64,000 nt of DNA from Mangrovimicrobium sp048323675 (lineage in GTDB: Bacteria; Pseudomonadota; Gammaproteobacteria; Pseudomonadales; Halieaceae). Under the pieces are notes generated by a model, which made no database searches, was not told the DNA's origin, and worked only from the letters and a program-made list of their open reading frames with translations. Shown here in pieces: positions 52,228 to 62,253 of the stretch; position 1 is the first letter of the stretch, and the number at the start of each line of letters is the position of its first letter. The position numbers and the translations under genes are program-made. The DNA is taken from positions 620,001 to 684,000 of the forward strand of contig NZ_JBLWFK010000001.1 in the NCBI RefSeq assembly GCF_048323675.1, written 5' to 3'.

Positions 52228-55200
52228 TTAATCCAGTTTCAGTTCTACTGCGCTCTCGCCGGGAATTTCGACCTGGTCGAAGGTCCGCGGCGGCTCTGTC
52301 GCCACTACCACATCGTAATAGCCCGCCTCGAGCTCTACCGGCGGGCCGCCCACCTGTCCCGAGGCGACCTCATTGCCGTTGCCGTCGAGCACCCTGTAGG
52401 GCACCCGCAGGGCCTGCTCCAGCGCGTCCTGCAGTCCCTCGCGGTTGTCAGCCGCGTAGTAGCGTCCATTGCCCAGCGCGGCCCATGACTCGAACTGTGA
52501 GGCCAGTTCCGGGTCGCCGATGGCGAAACCGACGATGTTCAGGTTGACGTCGAAGCCCTTGTCGCGCAGTGCTTCGATGACCGCGGCGGGATCGCCTTCA
52601 CAGGTTTCCTCGCCATCGGTGACCAGGATGACGACGCTGGACTTGCGTCCCTGCAGGTCCGTCTCCACGGCCGCCAGGGAATCGGCGATTGGCGTACGCG
52701 CCAGGTTCATGGCCTGGATGCCGCCGATGGTGTTGGCGGCGGCCGCCGGGTCGAGCGGGGCGAGGGGAATCTCCAGGTCGGTGCGGCAGGAATCGATCTC
52801 GCGGTGGCCGAAGACCCGCAGGGCCAGCGGCGTGCCCGCCGGGATTTGTTTGCGCACCGCGTCGGTGAGCACCTCCCGGGCGATGGCGATGCGCCGTTTG
52901 CCGTCCACCCGTTGCAGCATCGAGCCGGAGGCATCGAGGATCAGTTCGATGGCGGTGCCACCACTCGCCGTGTTGCCCGCGTCACCCGGCAGCACGAGTA
53001 GCTGCCCGGGCCCGGGAGCTTCGCGGAATTCACTGGAAGGCTGCAGGGTATACCCGGCGGGGCGGCGCATCAGTGTCGCGGCGCGGTCGAAGGCAATTTC
53101 CATTTCCCCCTCGTAGCGCAACTGGTTGAAATGACCCGCATCGATGCTCGCCCAGTCGCGCATCACGTCGAGGTGCCAGCGTTTGTTGCCCGCTACCTGC
53201 ACCGCGAAGACGCGCGGCCGGGCCTTGCGCAGTTCCGTCCAGGCCTTGCCGTCGGCGGTGGTTTCGCCGTCGGTGATCACCATGATCGCCTTGGTGCCGG
53301 GGCGCGGGGCGAGTTCCGCGGAGGCCTTTTTCAGGGTGGTCATGGCGGCGCTCGAACCCAGGCCGCGGTCGAACTCGTTGAGCACCGTCTGCAGCATGTA
53401 GGGCTCACCCAGCCAGTCCCGCAGCAGCGGTCCGTGGGGGAAGGGCATCAGGTTCACCGCCTCGCGGCCGGGCACCACCTGGCTGCTGAAGGCGACCAGG
53501 GCATTGCGGATACGCGGAATCATGCTGGCCACACTGGGGCTGGTGTCCCAGGAAAACACCACGTTGCGCGGCGGCTCGGAGACCCGCAGCCAGGCTTCGC
53601 TGCCGGGGGCCAGCGCGGCCTCGTAGCGGTGCTGGTCCAGGGTCTTGCCGTCGTCGACACGCCGCAGGGGGACCTGGAGTCCCTCGGCGTCCTCCATTGC
53701 CAGCACGGTGCGCACGGTCGGGCTCCCGCCCAGTGCGAGGGTCAGGGTATTGTGCCCTGCGGGTAACTGCAGCCGGTACCAGTGTTCGAGCTTCCTGTTC
53801 AGTGACACCTCGCCGCCCACGCTGTCGCCGGGCGCCAGTGCCGCTGCCCGCGCCCGCGAGTCATTGCCCGAGACCGGTTCGGCGGGGGCTTCGGGCAGAC
53901 CGGCCTGCCACTCGTAGAAGGCGCGGTAATTGGTGTCGCCCCATTCCGTCAGTACCGAGCGATAGTCGGCGGCGGTGGGGCGCTCGTGGATGCGGATGAC
54001 ATCCGGCTGGAAGCCGCCCCGGGCCCCCTCGACGAAGCGGGCCGACAGGCGGACGAAACGCGCCCAGGCCGGCTGTGCGAGGTCGATCACGGCGCCCTCG
54101 CGCCCCGGGGCCAGTGCGGATTCTCCCAGTACTACCCAGGGACCTGCCGGCGATTCCAGGCTGGCCGATACGGTGAGGTGGTCGAAGTGGTGGTCGCTTG
54201 CCGGCTGCCCCTCGCGATTCAGCCATTCGATCCGGCTCACCTGGGCTGCGCGATTGCGGTTGAAGCCAATCACGAAATCCTTGACGCCACCGGCATCGGC
54301 CTTGATGTTGCGAGCCTTGCCGTCGTCCAGCAGGATGTCCTCCGGCCCCGAGCTCTCCGGGTTTTCCCAGACCACATGTCCGCCCAGTTCCGGGCGGGCG
54401 ATATCAAAACCCGCGCCGGCGGAAAGGTCGAAGCCGGGTTCGAGGATGACTTTCCATTCGGAGAGTTCGATGGCCTCGCAGCGGCTGGCTTCCTCCCAGT
54501 TGGCGTCGATGCGCAGGCGGGCGAAGCGCGCGTTTACCGTGCGGCCTATAGCGAAGGACTGCTCGGTCAGGACCGGTTGCGCCGCAAAGCTCATCACTTC
54601 CTCGTAGTTCTCGCCGTCCATGGACAGCAGCAGGGTGGCGCGACGAATGAACAGGAAAGGCCGGTGCCCGCCGAAGAAGTTGAGGCCCACCCCGGCCACC
54701 GGCAGCGGGTCCGTGCCCGGCAGTTCGAGGGTCAGGAGCGGCGAATCGTCGCCGCCGTCACAGCGGCCTTTGCTGCGCAGTGCCGCGCTGGTGCCGTCGA
54801 ACACCAGGTCGTCGCGCAGGAATTCGGGCCGGACCAGGTGGGCGATATCCCCGGACCAGTCGCCGCCGAAGGGCGTCCAGGCCGCATTGAAACCACCGCG
54901 CAGGGAATCCGCAATCGGCCAGCTGTATTCCGGGGCGAGGGGCGGCGCAGCGCGCTGCGGTTCGATCTCCTGCCAGGTTTCCACCTGGCGCCCGGACGCG
55001 TCGCGGACCGCGGCGCTGATGCGCACCGGTCGCCCGGCCCAGGCATCGGCGGGGACGCGCACCGTCACCGGAATGGCACGCGTCTCGCCCGGCTGCAGGG
55101 TCACTGCCTGCTCCTGCGGATTCACCTGCCAGCGGTGATCGCTGGTGGCTACCTCGAGCACGCTGTCGATGGCTTCGCTGCCGGTATTGCTGATGGTCAG

Positions 55201-57675
55201 CTCGGCCGCAAGGCGCTGCCCCGTCCACTGGTAGGCGGAGACGGGCTCGGCGGGCAGTGACAGTGCGATGTCGAGCGTCGGCTCGCCGCCGGTCGGTACC
55301 AGTTCACCGCCGGGAAAGACCAGTTGCAGCCGGTAGTCCTTGTTGCGCGAGTCCAGCATCAGGCGGTTGGCTTCGCCCGCCGGCAGCGTGGCGCGATAAC
55401 CCGGCAGTTCGCGGTCGAAGCGCAACGGTTTGCGCTGTGCGTAATAGGGGCCCAGTGCCACACCGCCCAATTCTTCAGCGGTCTGCATCTGCAGTTCCAC
55501 GTCCGTATCGAATACCGGCAACTGGTAGTAGTCCCAGTCCCGCCAGTCGCCGCTGCGTCCCTGCAGCAGCAAATCCGCCGGTAGCGGGGCGGCCATGTGC
55601 ACCTTGCCGATGCCGTTCGGTTCGCAGTCCGTCGGACAGGAAAAGCGCGGTTGGCGCTGCAGGGAAAGCGAGTACTCGGCGTCGCTGGGTTGCACTGCGG
55701 TGATCTTGAGCTGGTAGTCTCCCGGCGGGAACAGCCCGTCGATGACCAGGGGCTCGCCCGCTGCGAGGGGCCGGCCGTTGCCTACGGTTTCACCGTACCA
55801 GTAGAGGTCCATCCACAGGTGGCCGTCGGCGGGCGGTTGCAGCTCCAGTTTGATGTGGTCGTCGTTGGCGAGGAAAAAGCGGTAGTTGTCGCTGTCCGAC
55901 TTGTTGGTCACCAGGCCCTTGCGGGTCTGGTCGAAGGCCAGGCGCTGCCGGTTGTTGTTGTCGTTTTCCTCCAGTTCCCCATCCGGGTCGGGTGGCCCGA
56001 GGGGGCGCGCCAGCACGGTGTACTCGCCGCCCTCGTCACCGCGCCTGGCGCTGACCTGCAGGTGGTGGGTGCCGGGCAGCAGGAAAAGGTCGTCCAGGCG
56101 CACGCGCCGCTGGCCGGCCTCGGTGCGCACCCCGCCGCGCTTTTCGCCGGCGCCGTTGTAATAGTTCACCTCGTGGATATTGTCGCCGATGACCTGGAAG
56201 CGCCACATCTGCGCCTTGTCGGGAATCTGGAAGCGGTAGTAATCGCGGTCCTGCCCGGTAAAGCGGCCCTTGATGCGCTGTCCCTCCGGTACCGCGGCGG
56301 CGTTATCGATATTGTCGTTGGGCTCGGCTTCGCGGCCCGGGGTGATCGGCCCCTGGCCGTGCAGGCTCAACGTCCAGTTGGTTTCGTCGGCGCGCTGCAG
56401 GCCGACGCCCCAGTCCCCCGGCGGCAATACCAGGTCGGGCAATTCCAGCGGCGTCGTCCCGTCCCGGCACTGCAGCGTGGTCCACTGGTCATCGTAGATG
56501 CAGATCTGCATGCGCGCGGCGGGCGTTCCGTCCACGCGCAGGGCGAGCACCTGGTCGGCGCTGGCTTCGTCGAGGGTAAAGCGGAAGATGTCCGCGGAAT
56601 CGCTGCGGTCGATACGGCCGGTCACCGGCTGTGCGACCAGGTCGACGCGGTTGGCCAGCGCGCCCTGGTTGTTGGGTTCGGCTTCCTCGCCCTCGATGCG
56701 CTGCCCCGCTGCGCGGCTGCTGACGGCGTGGATGAAGCCGGGTTCCGCGGCTACCAGTTCCAGGTACCAGGTGCCCGGCGGCGGGGCCAGGTCGGAAAAC
56801 AGCACGCGGCCGTGGCTGTCGGCGCTGTCCTGCAGCAATTCCTTGCCCTCGCTGTCCACCAGGCGCACGCGGAGCTTGCGCCCCAGCGGCGCGCGGACCT
56901 CGATGTCCCAGCGCTGGGTCGCTTTCTGTTCGTCGAAGGTGAAGGCGTACCAGGTGCGCTCCAGCGATTCAAAGGTGGAAAACCTGCGCCCGGGAATGAT
57001 CGACTGGGCGCTTTCCTGGGTTTCCCGCGGGCCGGGATTGCGGCTGACGGGAAAGGAATCGCCCTCGCTGATCAGGAACTGCCAGGCGCCGTTTTCCTCT
57101 GCAGCTGCTTCCCCGTCCCCCGCAGCCGCCTCCAGCGCCTCTCCCTCTGGGGAGCCCTCGCTGCCGAAGGACAGGCCGATGGCCGGTGGACGGTAAGCAC
57201 CGCCACCCTTGGCGGGGCCGCCCGCATGGGCGAGACCGATCAGGTATTCGCCGGGTTCGAACAGCTGGTTGCGGTGGATGGACGGGGTGACGCCGTCGCG
57301 GGTGCCCATTTTCATGATCCGCTCGACGCTGGCGACGCCAGTGCCATCCTCGGTATTTTCTACCCGCACCACCTCGACGATGGTCAACGCGCCGGGAATA
57401 CCGTGCAGTTCAAAGTCCCAGTGTTTGCGGGCGTCGTTGTCGGAGACCGTCCACAGGAAACCGTCCTGGTCCTTGCCGACCATGCTGCCATAGAGTTTCA
57501 CCGCGCCGCTGATCGGCTGGGCCTCGGCGGGGGTGTTGTTGGGCTCGGTTTCGACGACGGTGGGCTGGGCGAGCGTGGTGGAGCCCAGTGATAGCGCTAC
57601 CATCGAACCAAGGAGAGTGCCCAAACCCCGGGAAAAAGCCTGATACCTCCGGGCATGCGCCAGATCAAAAATCAT
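52228..57675 (-). CDS. Giant exported protein with PPC, discoidin-like and two VWA domains
   Basis: An 1815-residue protein with a signal peptide (about 1-37). At least five pre-peptidase-C-like modules start with E-PN-type motifs near 43, 328, 447, 567 and 683. Two discoidin/F5-8-like beta domains lie near 970-1080 and 1140-1235. VWA1 covers about 1370-1530 with MIDAS DTSPS and TDGET. VWA2 covers about 1570-1760 with MIDAS DASGS and TDGEE. A short C-terminal beta domain ends it. Both metal-binding sites look intact. It is probably a surface or periplasmic adhesion/assembly factor. It is two bases from the transglutaminase-like gene upstream and 27 from yip1 downstream. Confidence 0.85.
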   Translation of the reverse strand: MIFDLAHARRYQAFSRGLGTLLGSMVALSLGSTTLAQPTVVETEPNNTPAEAQPISGAVKLYGSMVGKDQDGFLWTVSDNDARKHWDFELHGIPGALTIVEVVRVENTEDGTGVASVERIMKMGTRDGVTPSIHRNQLFEPGEYLIGLAHAGGPAKGGGAYRPPAIGLSFGSEGSPEGEALEAAAGDGEAAAEENGAWQFLISEGDSFPVSRNPGPRETQESAQSIIPGRRFSTFESLERTWYAFTFDEQKATQRWDIEVRAPLGRKLRVRLVDSEGKELLQDSADSHGRVLFSDLAPPPGTWYLELVAAEPGFIHAVSSRAAGQRIEGEEAEPNNQGALANRVDLVAQPVTGRIDRSDSADIFRFTLDEASADQVLALRVDGTPAARMQICIYDDQWTTLQCRDGTTPLELPDLVLPPGDWGVGLQRADETNWTLSLHGQGPITPGREAEPNDNIDNAAAVPEGQRIKGRFTGQDRDYYRFQIPDKAQMWRFQVIGDNIHEVNYYNGAGEKRGGVRTEAGQRRVRLDDLFLLPGTHHLQVSARRGDEGGEYTVLARPLGPPDPDGELEENDNNNRQRLAFDQTRKGLVTNKSDSDNYRFFLANDDHIKLELQPPADGHLWMDLYWYGETVGNGRPLAAGEPLVIDGLFPPGDYQLKITAVQPSDAEYSLSLQRQPRFSCPTDCEPNGIGKVHMAAPLPADLLLQGRSGDWRDWDYYQLPVFDTDVELQMQTAEELGGVALGPYYAQRKPLRFDRELPGYRATLPAGEANRLMLDSRNKDYRLQLVFPGGELVPTGGEPTLDIALSLPAEPVSAYQWTGQRLAAELTISNTGSEAIDSVLEVATSDHRWQVNPQEQAVTLQPGETRAIPVTVRVPADAWAGRPVRISAAVRDASGRQVETWQEIEPQRAAPPLAPEYSWPIADSLRGGFNAAWTPFGGDWSGDIAHLVRPEFLRDDLVFDGTSAALRSKGRCDGGDDSPLLTLELPGTDPLPVAGVGLNFFGGHRPFLFIRRATLLLSMDGENYEEVMSFAAQPVLTEQSFAIGRTVNARFARLRIDANWEEASRCEAIELSEWKVILEPGFDLSAGAGFDIARPELGGHVVWENPESSGPEDILLDDGKARNIKADAGGVKDFVIGFNRNRAAQVSRIEWLNREGQPASDHHFDHLTVSASLESPAGPWVVLGESALAPGREGAVIDLAQPAWARFVRLSARFVEGARGGFQPDVIRIHERPTAADYRSVLTEWGDTNYRAFYEWQAGLPEAPAEPVSGNDSRARAAALAPGDSVGGEVSLNRKLEHWYRLQLPAGHNTLTLALGGSPTVRTVLAMEDAEGLQVPLRRVDDGKTLDQHRYEAALAPGSEAWLRVSEPPRNVVFSWDTSPSVASMIPRIRNALVAFSSQVVPGREAVNLMPFPHGPLLRDWLGEPYMLQTVLNEFDRGLGSSAAMTTLKKASAELAPRPGTKAIMVITDGETTADGKAWTELRKARPRVFAVQVAGNKRWHLDVMRDWASIDAGHFNQLRYEGEMEIAFDRAATLMRRPAGYTLQPSSEFREAPGPGQLLVLPGDAGNTASGGTAIELILDASGSMLQRVDGKRRIAIAREVLTDAVRKQIPAGTPLALRVFGHREIDSCRTDLEIPLAPLDPAAAANTIGGIQAMNLARTPIADSLAAVETDLQGRKSSVVILVTDGEETCEGDPAAVIEALRDKGFDVNLNIVGFAIGDPELASQFESWAALGNGRYYAADNREGLQDALEQALRVPYRVLDGNGNEVASGQVGGPPVELEAGYYDVVVATEPPRTFDQVEIPGESAVELKLD

Positions 57676-57677
57676 GG

Positions 57678-60098
57678 TTATCTTGCCCAGGACGGTTCAC
57701 ATAACAACGTCGGGTCAAACAGGAAAGTTCCCGCTGTATCCCAGCCCGCCCCAGTGCTCACGCCTGCCCTTGCAGCGATGCTGGCATAGTTGCTATTAAC
57801 GCCGAGTTGACCCAGCAGCTTGAGCCCGGCCAAGCCCTCAGCGACTGCGCTCAGGGCCATTCCAAATGCAAACATTGCTCCTGACATCAGACTGCAACAG
57901 CTCAGGGAAACCAGTTCCCGCACGTCCTCGGCCGAGCTTTTCGGGTTGTAACGGGAAACACAATTCCCGAGTGAAATGGTGAGCGAAAGCATCGATATTC
58001 CGAGGCCCATGACTTTCAGGTATTCGACGGATTCACTGCCTCGGCCGTCGGCAATCTGTCCCACGGTATCCCCGGTCAACGGATCAACCCGCCACCAGCC
58101 GGCCGGTCCTTCCTGGGCATAGTCGGCAACGACGAGCACCGCCCCGCGTTCGAGGTCGCTTTGCATGCTCGCGCGAGTATTGTCGTCAACCCGGAGGGCC
58201 CTGAGATCGCTTTCATCTCGCACCACCCGTTTTTTGGCCCCTGCAGCAACCGCGTCGGCCATAGCTTGCATGGTGTTGAATCGGGAGGTCGCCGGGGGTA
58301 ACTGGTCGCCCTCGACGAAGGTATCCCAGACACCGGCCTTCATGACATCAGCAGGATCGAGCGCAGCTTTGCCGTTTTCTATTGCGGCTATTGAGCGGCG
58401 GGGGTTCTGCACGATGTCGACGGCGCTGATCATTCCCCCGCCGGATGTAAGGCCCTCGCGTTGCACGACCAGGGTAGGGGCGGGGCGGTAGAGCAAATGC
58501 TTCCTGTTGAGTGTTTCCGCCTGGTCCAGGTGCAGGAACATGGACAGGTGTCCGGCCCAGGCACTGGGAACTTCACTCAGCAGCTTTTCGAATTGCTCTG
58601 GCTTTAGCGGATTATTTTCTGATTGGCGGATTAGCGCGTCGACCACGGGACGCGAATCCAGTAGCTGCTGCAATGCATAGTCCAGAACCAGTTCATTGGG
58701 TATGGAGCCGTTTGCCAGCATGAACGAATGTCGCTGGACCAGGGGGGCGAGTTCGTCAGGAGACAGCGAAACATCTTTATCGCCAACCTTTCCTGAACGG
58801 CGGGCCGCGGGGCCGATACGGTCGATGGTGGTACGGCGATAGATTTTTTCGCTGCCGTCGGGGGCGATCAGGGTAAATTCCAGCCATTGGCCGGTCAGTA
58901 CCGGCAGGGCTTTCTGGTCGAACTGGCCGAGTGCATCACCAAACAGGTCGCCCACCGTTGCGAATATCCCGGCAGACGCCGAACTGGCCGCCATTGGATC
59001 AATCAGCGTGCCACGGGTGTCAAAAAAACTGGCCTGCTCGGGCAGGGCATTGTTGAACAAGGGTACGAACCAACGTGCATTTTCCAGGAATGAGGTTGAC
59101 TGAAATGTAGCCGTCGGGTTTGCCAGCATATTATCGGGCGCGTTGGCAAACTCAATGGGAACGGCGTTGAGATTGGCGGTGGGTCTTTCCCAGGGCGCCA
59201 TCACCGGCATACTGGTAAGCACGCCGTTTTGCAGTTTCTCGATGAATACCTGGAAGCGAAATCGATGCAGTAGTTCCTCGGGGACTTGCTCTGCGAAATA
59301 GGCGTTGGCTGTAACCTCGATAGTGTTGCCTTCCTGCAGGACTGGATGAATATCCCGCCAGTCCTCGCTGCTGAGTTCGCGGGCCTGTACCCAGAAGTAA
59401 TCGCGGGCTTCTTCCACGACGGTTTCGGTCAGCGCGGAACTCGACTTGCCGGTTGAGATCTCCAGCATTTCTCCGAGTTCTGCCGATACAGCGAGTAACT
59501 CGCTGTAGTTGGCGTACTCCGCCGGATCGAAGTTGTCTGTGTGACTGGTGCTCAGGGCTTCCTTAGCGGCAGGGTCGAGGCGATCATAGTTGCCGGTATT
59601 CTTCAGCAGGCTGACAATCACGCTGGCGACATTTGCAGTGTCTGCAGCGGGACGGGGAGTGATATTTTCATCCAGCAAGGTCTGTGCTTGCTGGGTAGTC
59701 AGGGTGGTACGCGCGATCCGCGCATCAAAACCCGCATCGCGCAGCAGTTTCGCCAGCAGTACGGCCTGGTCCGCGGCATTGCCGGCGCGGCTCATCAGGG
59801 TACCTTGCGGGCCGCGCAGTACACCCAGGTAGGGTTCAAAGATCACTTCGTTGCGCACGAACTCGACCAGGTTCTCCGCGTCGTAATCCGCAGCGTCCAA
59901 TACGGCATCGAGGTCGAAGGCCGTACGGTCGATCTCGCTCCTGGCCACTTCGGCAGCGTTGAACAGGCGATCCATTTCCGTGTGAACATCATTACCGCCA
60001 GGGCTCTGGCCGCCTGGAAGTGAAGCCCTCAAGGGGGCTGCGGGAAGCCAGACCAATAGCGCCGACAGACCAATCGACACAACTTTGCGAAAACTCAT
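57678..60098 (-). CDS. Exported transglutaminase-like protein
   Basis: An 806-residue protein with a signal peptide (about 1-26). The transglutaminase-fold segment near 75-150 reads NEVIFEPYLGVLRGPQGTL then SRAGNAADQAVLLAKLLRDA; the residue expected to be catalytic Cys is not Cys, so peptidase or transferase activity is doubtful. The middle (about 200-650) is unassigned. The C-terminal hydrophobic part (about 700-780) has three to four possible helices. Related proteins occur next to VWA or RHS-type giant proteins. Operonic with the VWA gene. Confidence 0.75.
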   Translation of the reverse strand: MSFRKVVSIGLSALLVWLPAAPLRASLPGGQSPGGNDVHTEMDRLFNAAEVARSEIDRTAFDLDAVLDAADYDAENLVEFVRNEVIFEPYLGVLRGPQGTLMSRAGNAADQAVLLAKLLRDAGFDARIARTTLTTQQAQTLLDENITPRPAADTANVASVIVSLLKNTGNYDRLDPAAKEALSTSHTDNFDPAEYANYSELLAVSAELGEMLEISTGKSSSALTETVVEEARDYFWVQARELSSEDWRDIHPVLQEGNTIEVTANAYFAEQVPEELLHRFRFQVFIEKLQNGVLTSMPVMAPWERPTANLNAVPIEFANAPDNMLANPTATFQSTSFLENARWFVPLFNNALPEQASFFDTRGTLIDPMAASSASAGIFATVGDLFGDALGQFDQKALPVLTGQWLEFTLIAPDGSEKIYRRTTIDRIGPAARRSGKVGDKDVSLSPDELAPLVQRHSFMLANGSIPNELVLDYALQQLLDSRPVVDALIRQSENNPLKPEQFEKLLSEVPSAWAGHLSMFLHLDQAETLNRKHLLYRPAPTLVVQREGLTSGGGMISAVDIVQNPRRSIAAIENGKAALDPADVMKAGVWDTFVEGDQLPPATSRFNTMQAMADAVAAGAKKRVVRDESDLRALRVDDNTRASMQSDLERGAVLVVADYAQEGPAGWWRVDPLTGDTVGQIADGRGSESVEYLKVMGLGISMLSLTISLGNCVSRYNPKSSAEDVRELVSLSCCSLMSGAMFAFGMALSAVAEGLAGLKLLGQLGVNSNYASIAARAGVSTGAGWDTAGTFLFDPTLLCEPSWAR

Positions 60099-60136
60099 TT
60101 TGCCCCAACCCCCTGTTGAGAAGCGCAGATGCGCTT

Positions 60137-60186
60137 TTGCCGGCTAACGTTTGATGCACCGGACCGGTCCCCACTTGCCGGCTAAC
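60137..60186. repeat. 12-bp direct repeat in the operon leader
   Basis: TTGCCGGCTAAC occurs at 60137-60148 and 60175-60186, upstream of the transglutaminase-like gene. Spacing is 38 bases. It could be a regulator site. The rest of the 259-base gap (60099-60357) shows no gene. Confidence 0.45.
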
Positions 60187-60357
60187 CTTAACCCTGGTGC
60201 TATGTTGTTATTTCGCTGCAGCATGTCCAGCGTACAGACAATGTAGTCCAAATTCGCGGTCCCATTGGGTTTTGTCCCCGCTACGGAGCGGTTTCCGCCT
60301 GTAAGTGCCAGGCTCGCCGTAGTGCTTGACTGCCGGGACCGTGGAGCTGGAAACCTG

Positions 60358-61254
60358 TCAGTCAAAAATACTGAAGACCTTGTCCAGCGCCTTATCGACG
60401 GCCTTGTCGGTTGCGCTGTCTATCGCGTTGTCGGCGCGGTTTTCCTGCCGGTCCTGTTGGCGCTCGGCTTTGTCGCCGAAGATCTTGCCCAGGAACCCGG
60501 ATTTTTCCTCGCCTTCCGCGCCGCTATCTGCCGGGGCCTGGCTGCCGGAGGAGCCGGAGCTGGCAACATTACCGCCGCCGAAGTTGATGCCGAAATCGGG
60601 CAGCTCGGTCGGCTTGGCCGGCAGTTCAAAGCGCGCGGCGGATGGTGTGCCGTCGCCGAAGGAAACAACCTGGAAGGAGTCGCCGTAACGCAGCATGCCC
60701 TGGTCATCCATGACCGACTCGAATTTCTCGCGTCCCTCGGGTTGCGGAGTCTGCATGGCCTCCATCATGGTGGTGCTCATCTGCATGAAGGCGCGGGTCA
60801 TTTCACGGGCGCGTTTGTCCCTGCTCAGGACCAGGGTCTCGGTACGTTGTTTGCCCCCGTTGTCGATATAGGTCAGCCGGTAGACCTTGCCGCTAATGCC
60901 GGCTACCTGTTCCGAGCTGCCGGTGGGTGCAAGGCTGACGAATTTGTGCAGGTCATCGTCACCCAGCATGTTCTGCTGCCCGGCCATCCCGCCGATCTTG
61001 CGCATCATGCTGTTCATGGCGATTACCATCGGCTTGCCGTCCTGGCTAATGACACTGTACATCTGCCCATCGCGCAGGATCATGTAGTTGTCAGCCTGCC
61101 CCGGCATGCCCATGCGCACGAGGGATTCGTCATACTCCAGCCGCATCTGCTCCGTTCCCCCTCTCCCGGAGTCGATGATTGCGCTGCCGCCTGCGTTGGC
61201 CGCGAATGGCACCAGCACTGCCAGTAAAAAGGTGAAAAAGGCCCGTATTTTCAT
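60358..61254 (-). CDS. Exported protein of unknown function
   Basis: A 298-residue protein with a signal peptide (about 1-21). Beta-rich residues 35-160 include DNYMILRDGQMYSVISQDG and LVLSRDKRARE and resemble DUF4412-like periplasmic proteins in outline. A Gly/Ser linker follows, then a strongly charged helical tail from about 255, with repeated DxAxDxA-type spacing. GGAGG lies before ATG 61254. No enzyme motif is seen. Confidence 0.6.
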   Translation of the reverse strand: MKIRAFFTFLLAVLVPFAANAGGSAIIDSGRGGTEQMRLEYDESLVRMGMPGQADNYMILRDGQMYSVISQDGKPMVIAMNSMMRKIGGMAGQQNMLGDDDLHKFVSLAPTGSSEQVAGISGKVYRLTYIDNGGKQRTETLVLSRDKRAREMTRAFMQMSTTMMEAMQTPQPEGREKFESVMDDQGMLRYGDSFQVVSFGDGTPSAARFELPAKPTELPDFGINFGGGNVASSGSSGSQAPADSGAEGEEKSGFLGKIFGDKAERQQDRQENRADNAIDSATDKAVDKALDKVFSIFD

Positions 61255-61330
61255 TGTTTTCCTCCACTGGCAGACTATTCAGACTTGCCTGTTACCCATT
61301 ATTTGAAACGCCGTAATGCTGTGAGCCAGT

Positions 61331-62251
61331 TCAATTCACAGTGTCTATCCAGGTACTGAGTACACCGGGCGAACAGCCGTACTTCGAGTGCCCCTGGCCA
61401 AGAGAGAGCGCGTCGATAATCTGTTCGCAGGAACAACCGGCGGTATCGGCAGTCGAGATCGGCGTTTGGTTACTGCTTTCAAATACCAGCGGATCAGCCA
61501 CGTTGACGGTCGTCAGGGCGTAGTGATTGGGGCGAAGGACTTCTGTTGGCACGGATTCGGGTATACGCGTCCCGGGGCATGCGTCCAGTGCATCGCTGAC
61601 GCCGTCGTTGTCTGCATCCTGCTGCCGGGCGCTACAGCCCTCGCTGTCGACCGGTTCTCCCGCCGGGGTATCCGGGCAGCGGTCAGCAGCGTCTGGTACG
61701 TTGTCGCCGTCCGTATCGGCGGGCTCGAAGCCTGCGCAGTTGGTATCTTCAGGCTCATCGACACAGAAGCGCTCGATCACCGGCTGTGTATCGAACACCG
61801 CGAGTTCCCGCGGCGGGTCCGTTTGCTGGTCCAGCAGTACGACGTGGTTGATGCGATGATCAAAGGGCACCTGGAAAAAGCCGACGGCCTCTGGCAGGCG
61901 AATAACAGTCTCGCCCACCTCGGTCTGCTGGTACTCGTACAACGGGTCCCAGATATTCTGTTCGCCAAGGGTCTGGCCTTCCCGGTCGACCAGCCTGAAC
62001 ATCAGCATGGGCGGGTCGTCGTCAGTGGCGGGAGGTGGCACGTCGGTAACTCCGACATCCAGCAGGGTGGCGGTGCCGTCTGCCAGCAGGGAGAACTCCA
62101 GGTACAGGGCGCGCCGGGTATCCGCGAGTAACGCATCGAGGTCCGGTATCGGCGCGGTGGCGGGGTCGTTGTCCTGGGCGTGCGCCCGGGGTAATGCAAT
62201 GCATGCCAGCAGCGCGACGAGAAATGCGGTCATGGAGAGGGTCCGGCTCAT
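61331..62251 (-). CDS. Exported thrombospondin type-3 repeat protein
   Basis: A 306-residue protein with a signal peptide (about 1-25) and a beta domain (about 35-170). Two TSP3 calcium-binding repeats follow near 185-230 (DTDGDNVPDAADRCPDT, then DADNDGVSDALDACPGT), then a C-terminal Cys-containing tail. ATG 62251 is preferred over an upstream start because GGGGAGG lies seven bases before it. It begins two bases after the peptidase stop. Likely a surface-associated partner of the peptidase. Confidence 0.75.
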   Translation of the reverse strand: MSRTLSMTAFLVALLACIALPRAHAQDNDPATAPIPDLDALLADTRRALYLEFSLLADGTATLLDVGVTDVPPPATDDDPPMLMFRLVDREGQTLGEQNIWDPLYEYQQTEVGETVIRLPEAVGFFQVPFDHRINHVVLLDQQTDPPRELAVFDTQPVIERFCVDEPEDTNCAGFEPADTDGDNVPDAADRCPDTPAGEPVDSEGCSARQQDADNDGVSDALDACPGTRIPESVPTEVLRPNHYALTTVNVADPLVFESSNQTPISTADTAGCSCEQIIDALSLGQGHSKYGCSPGVLSTWIDTVN

Positions 62252-62253
62252 GT

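Noticed and set aside
55597..57591. Long plus-strand frame inside the VWA giant
   Set aside because: Antisense to a protein with clear PPC repeats; composition is typical of a shadow frame.
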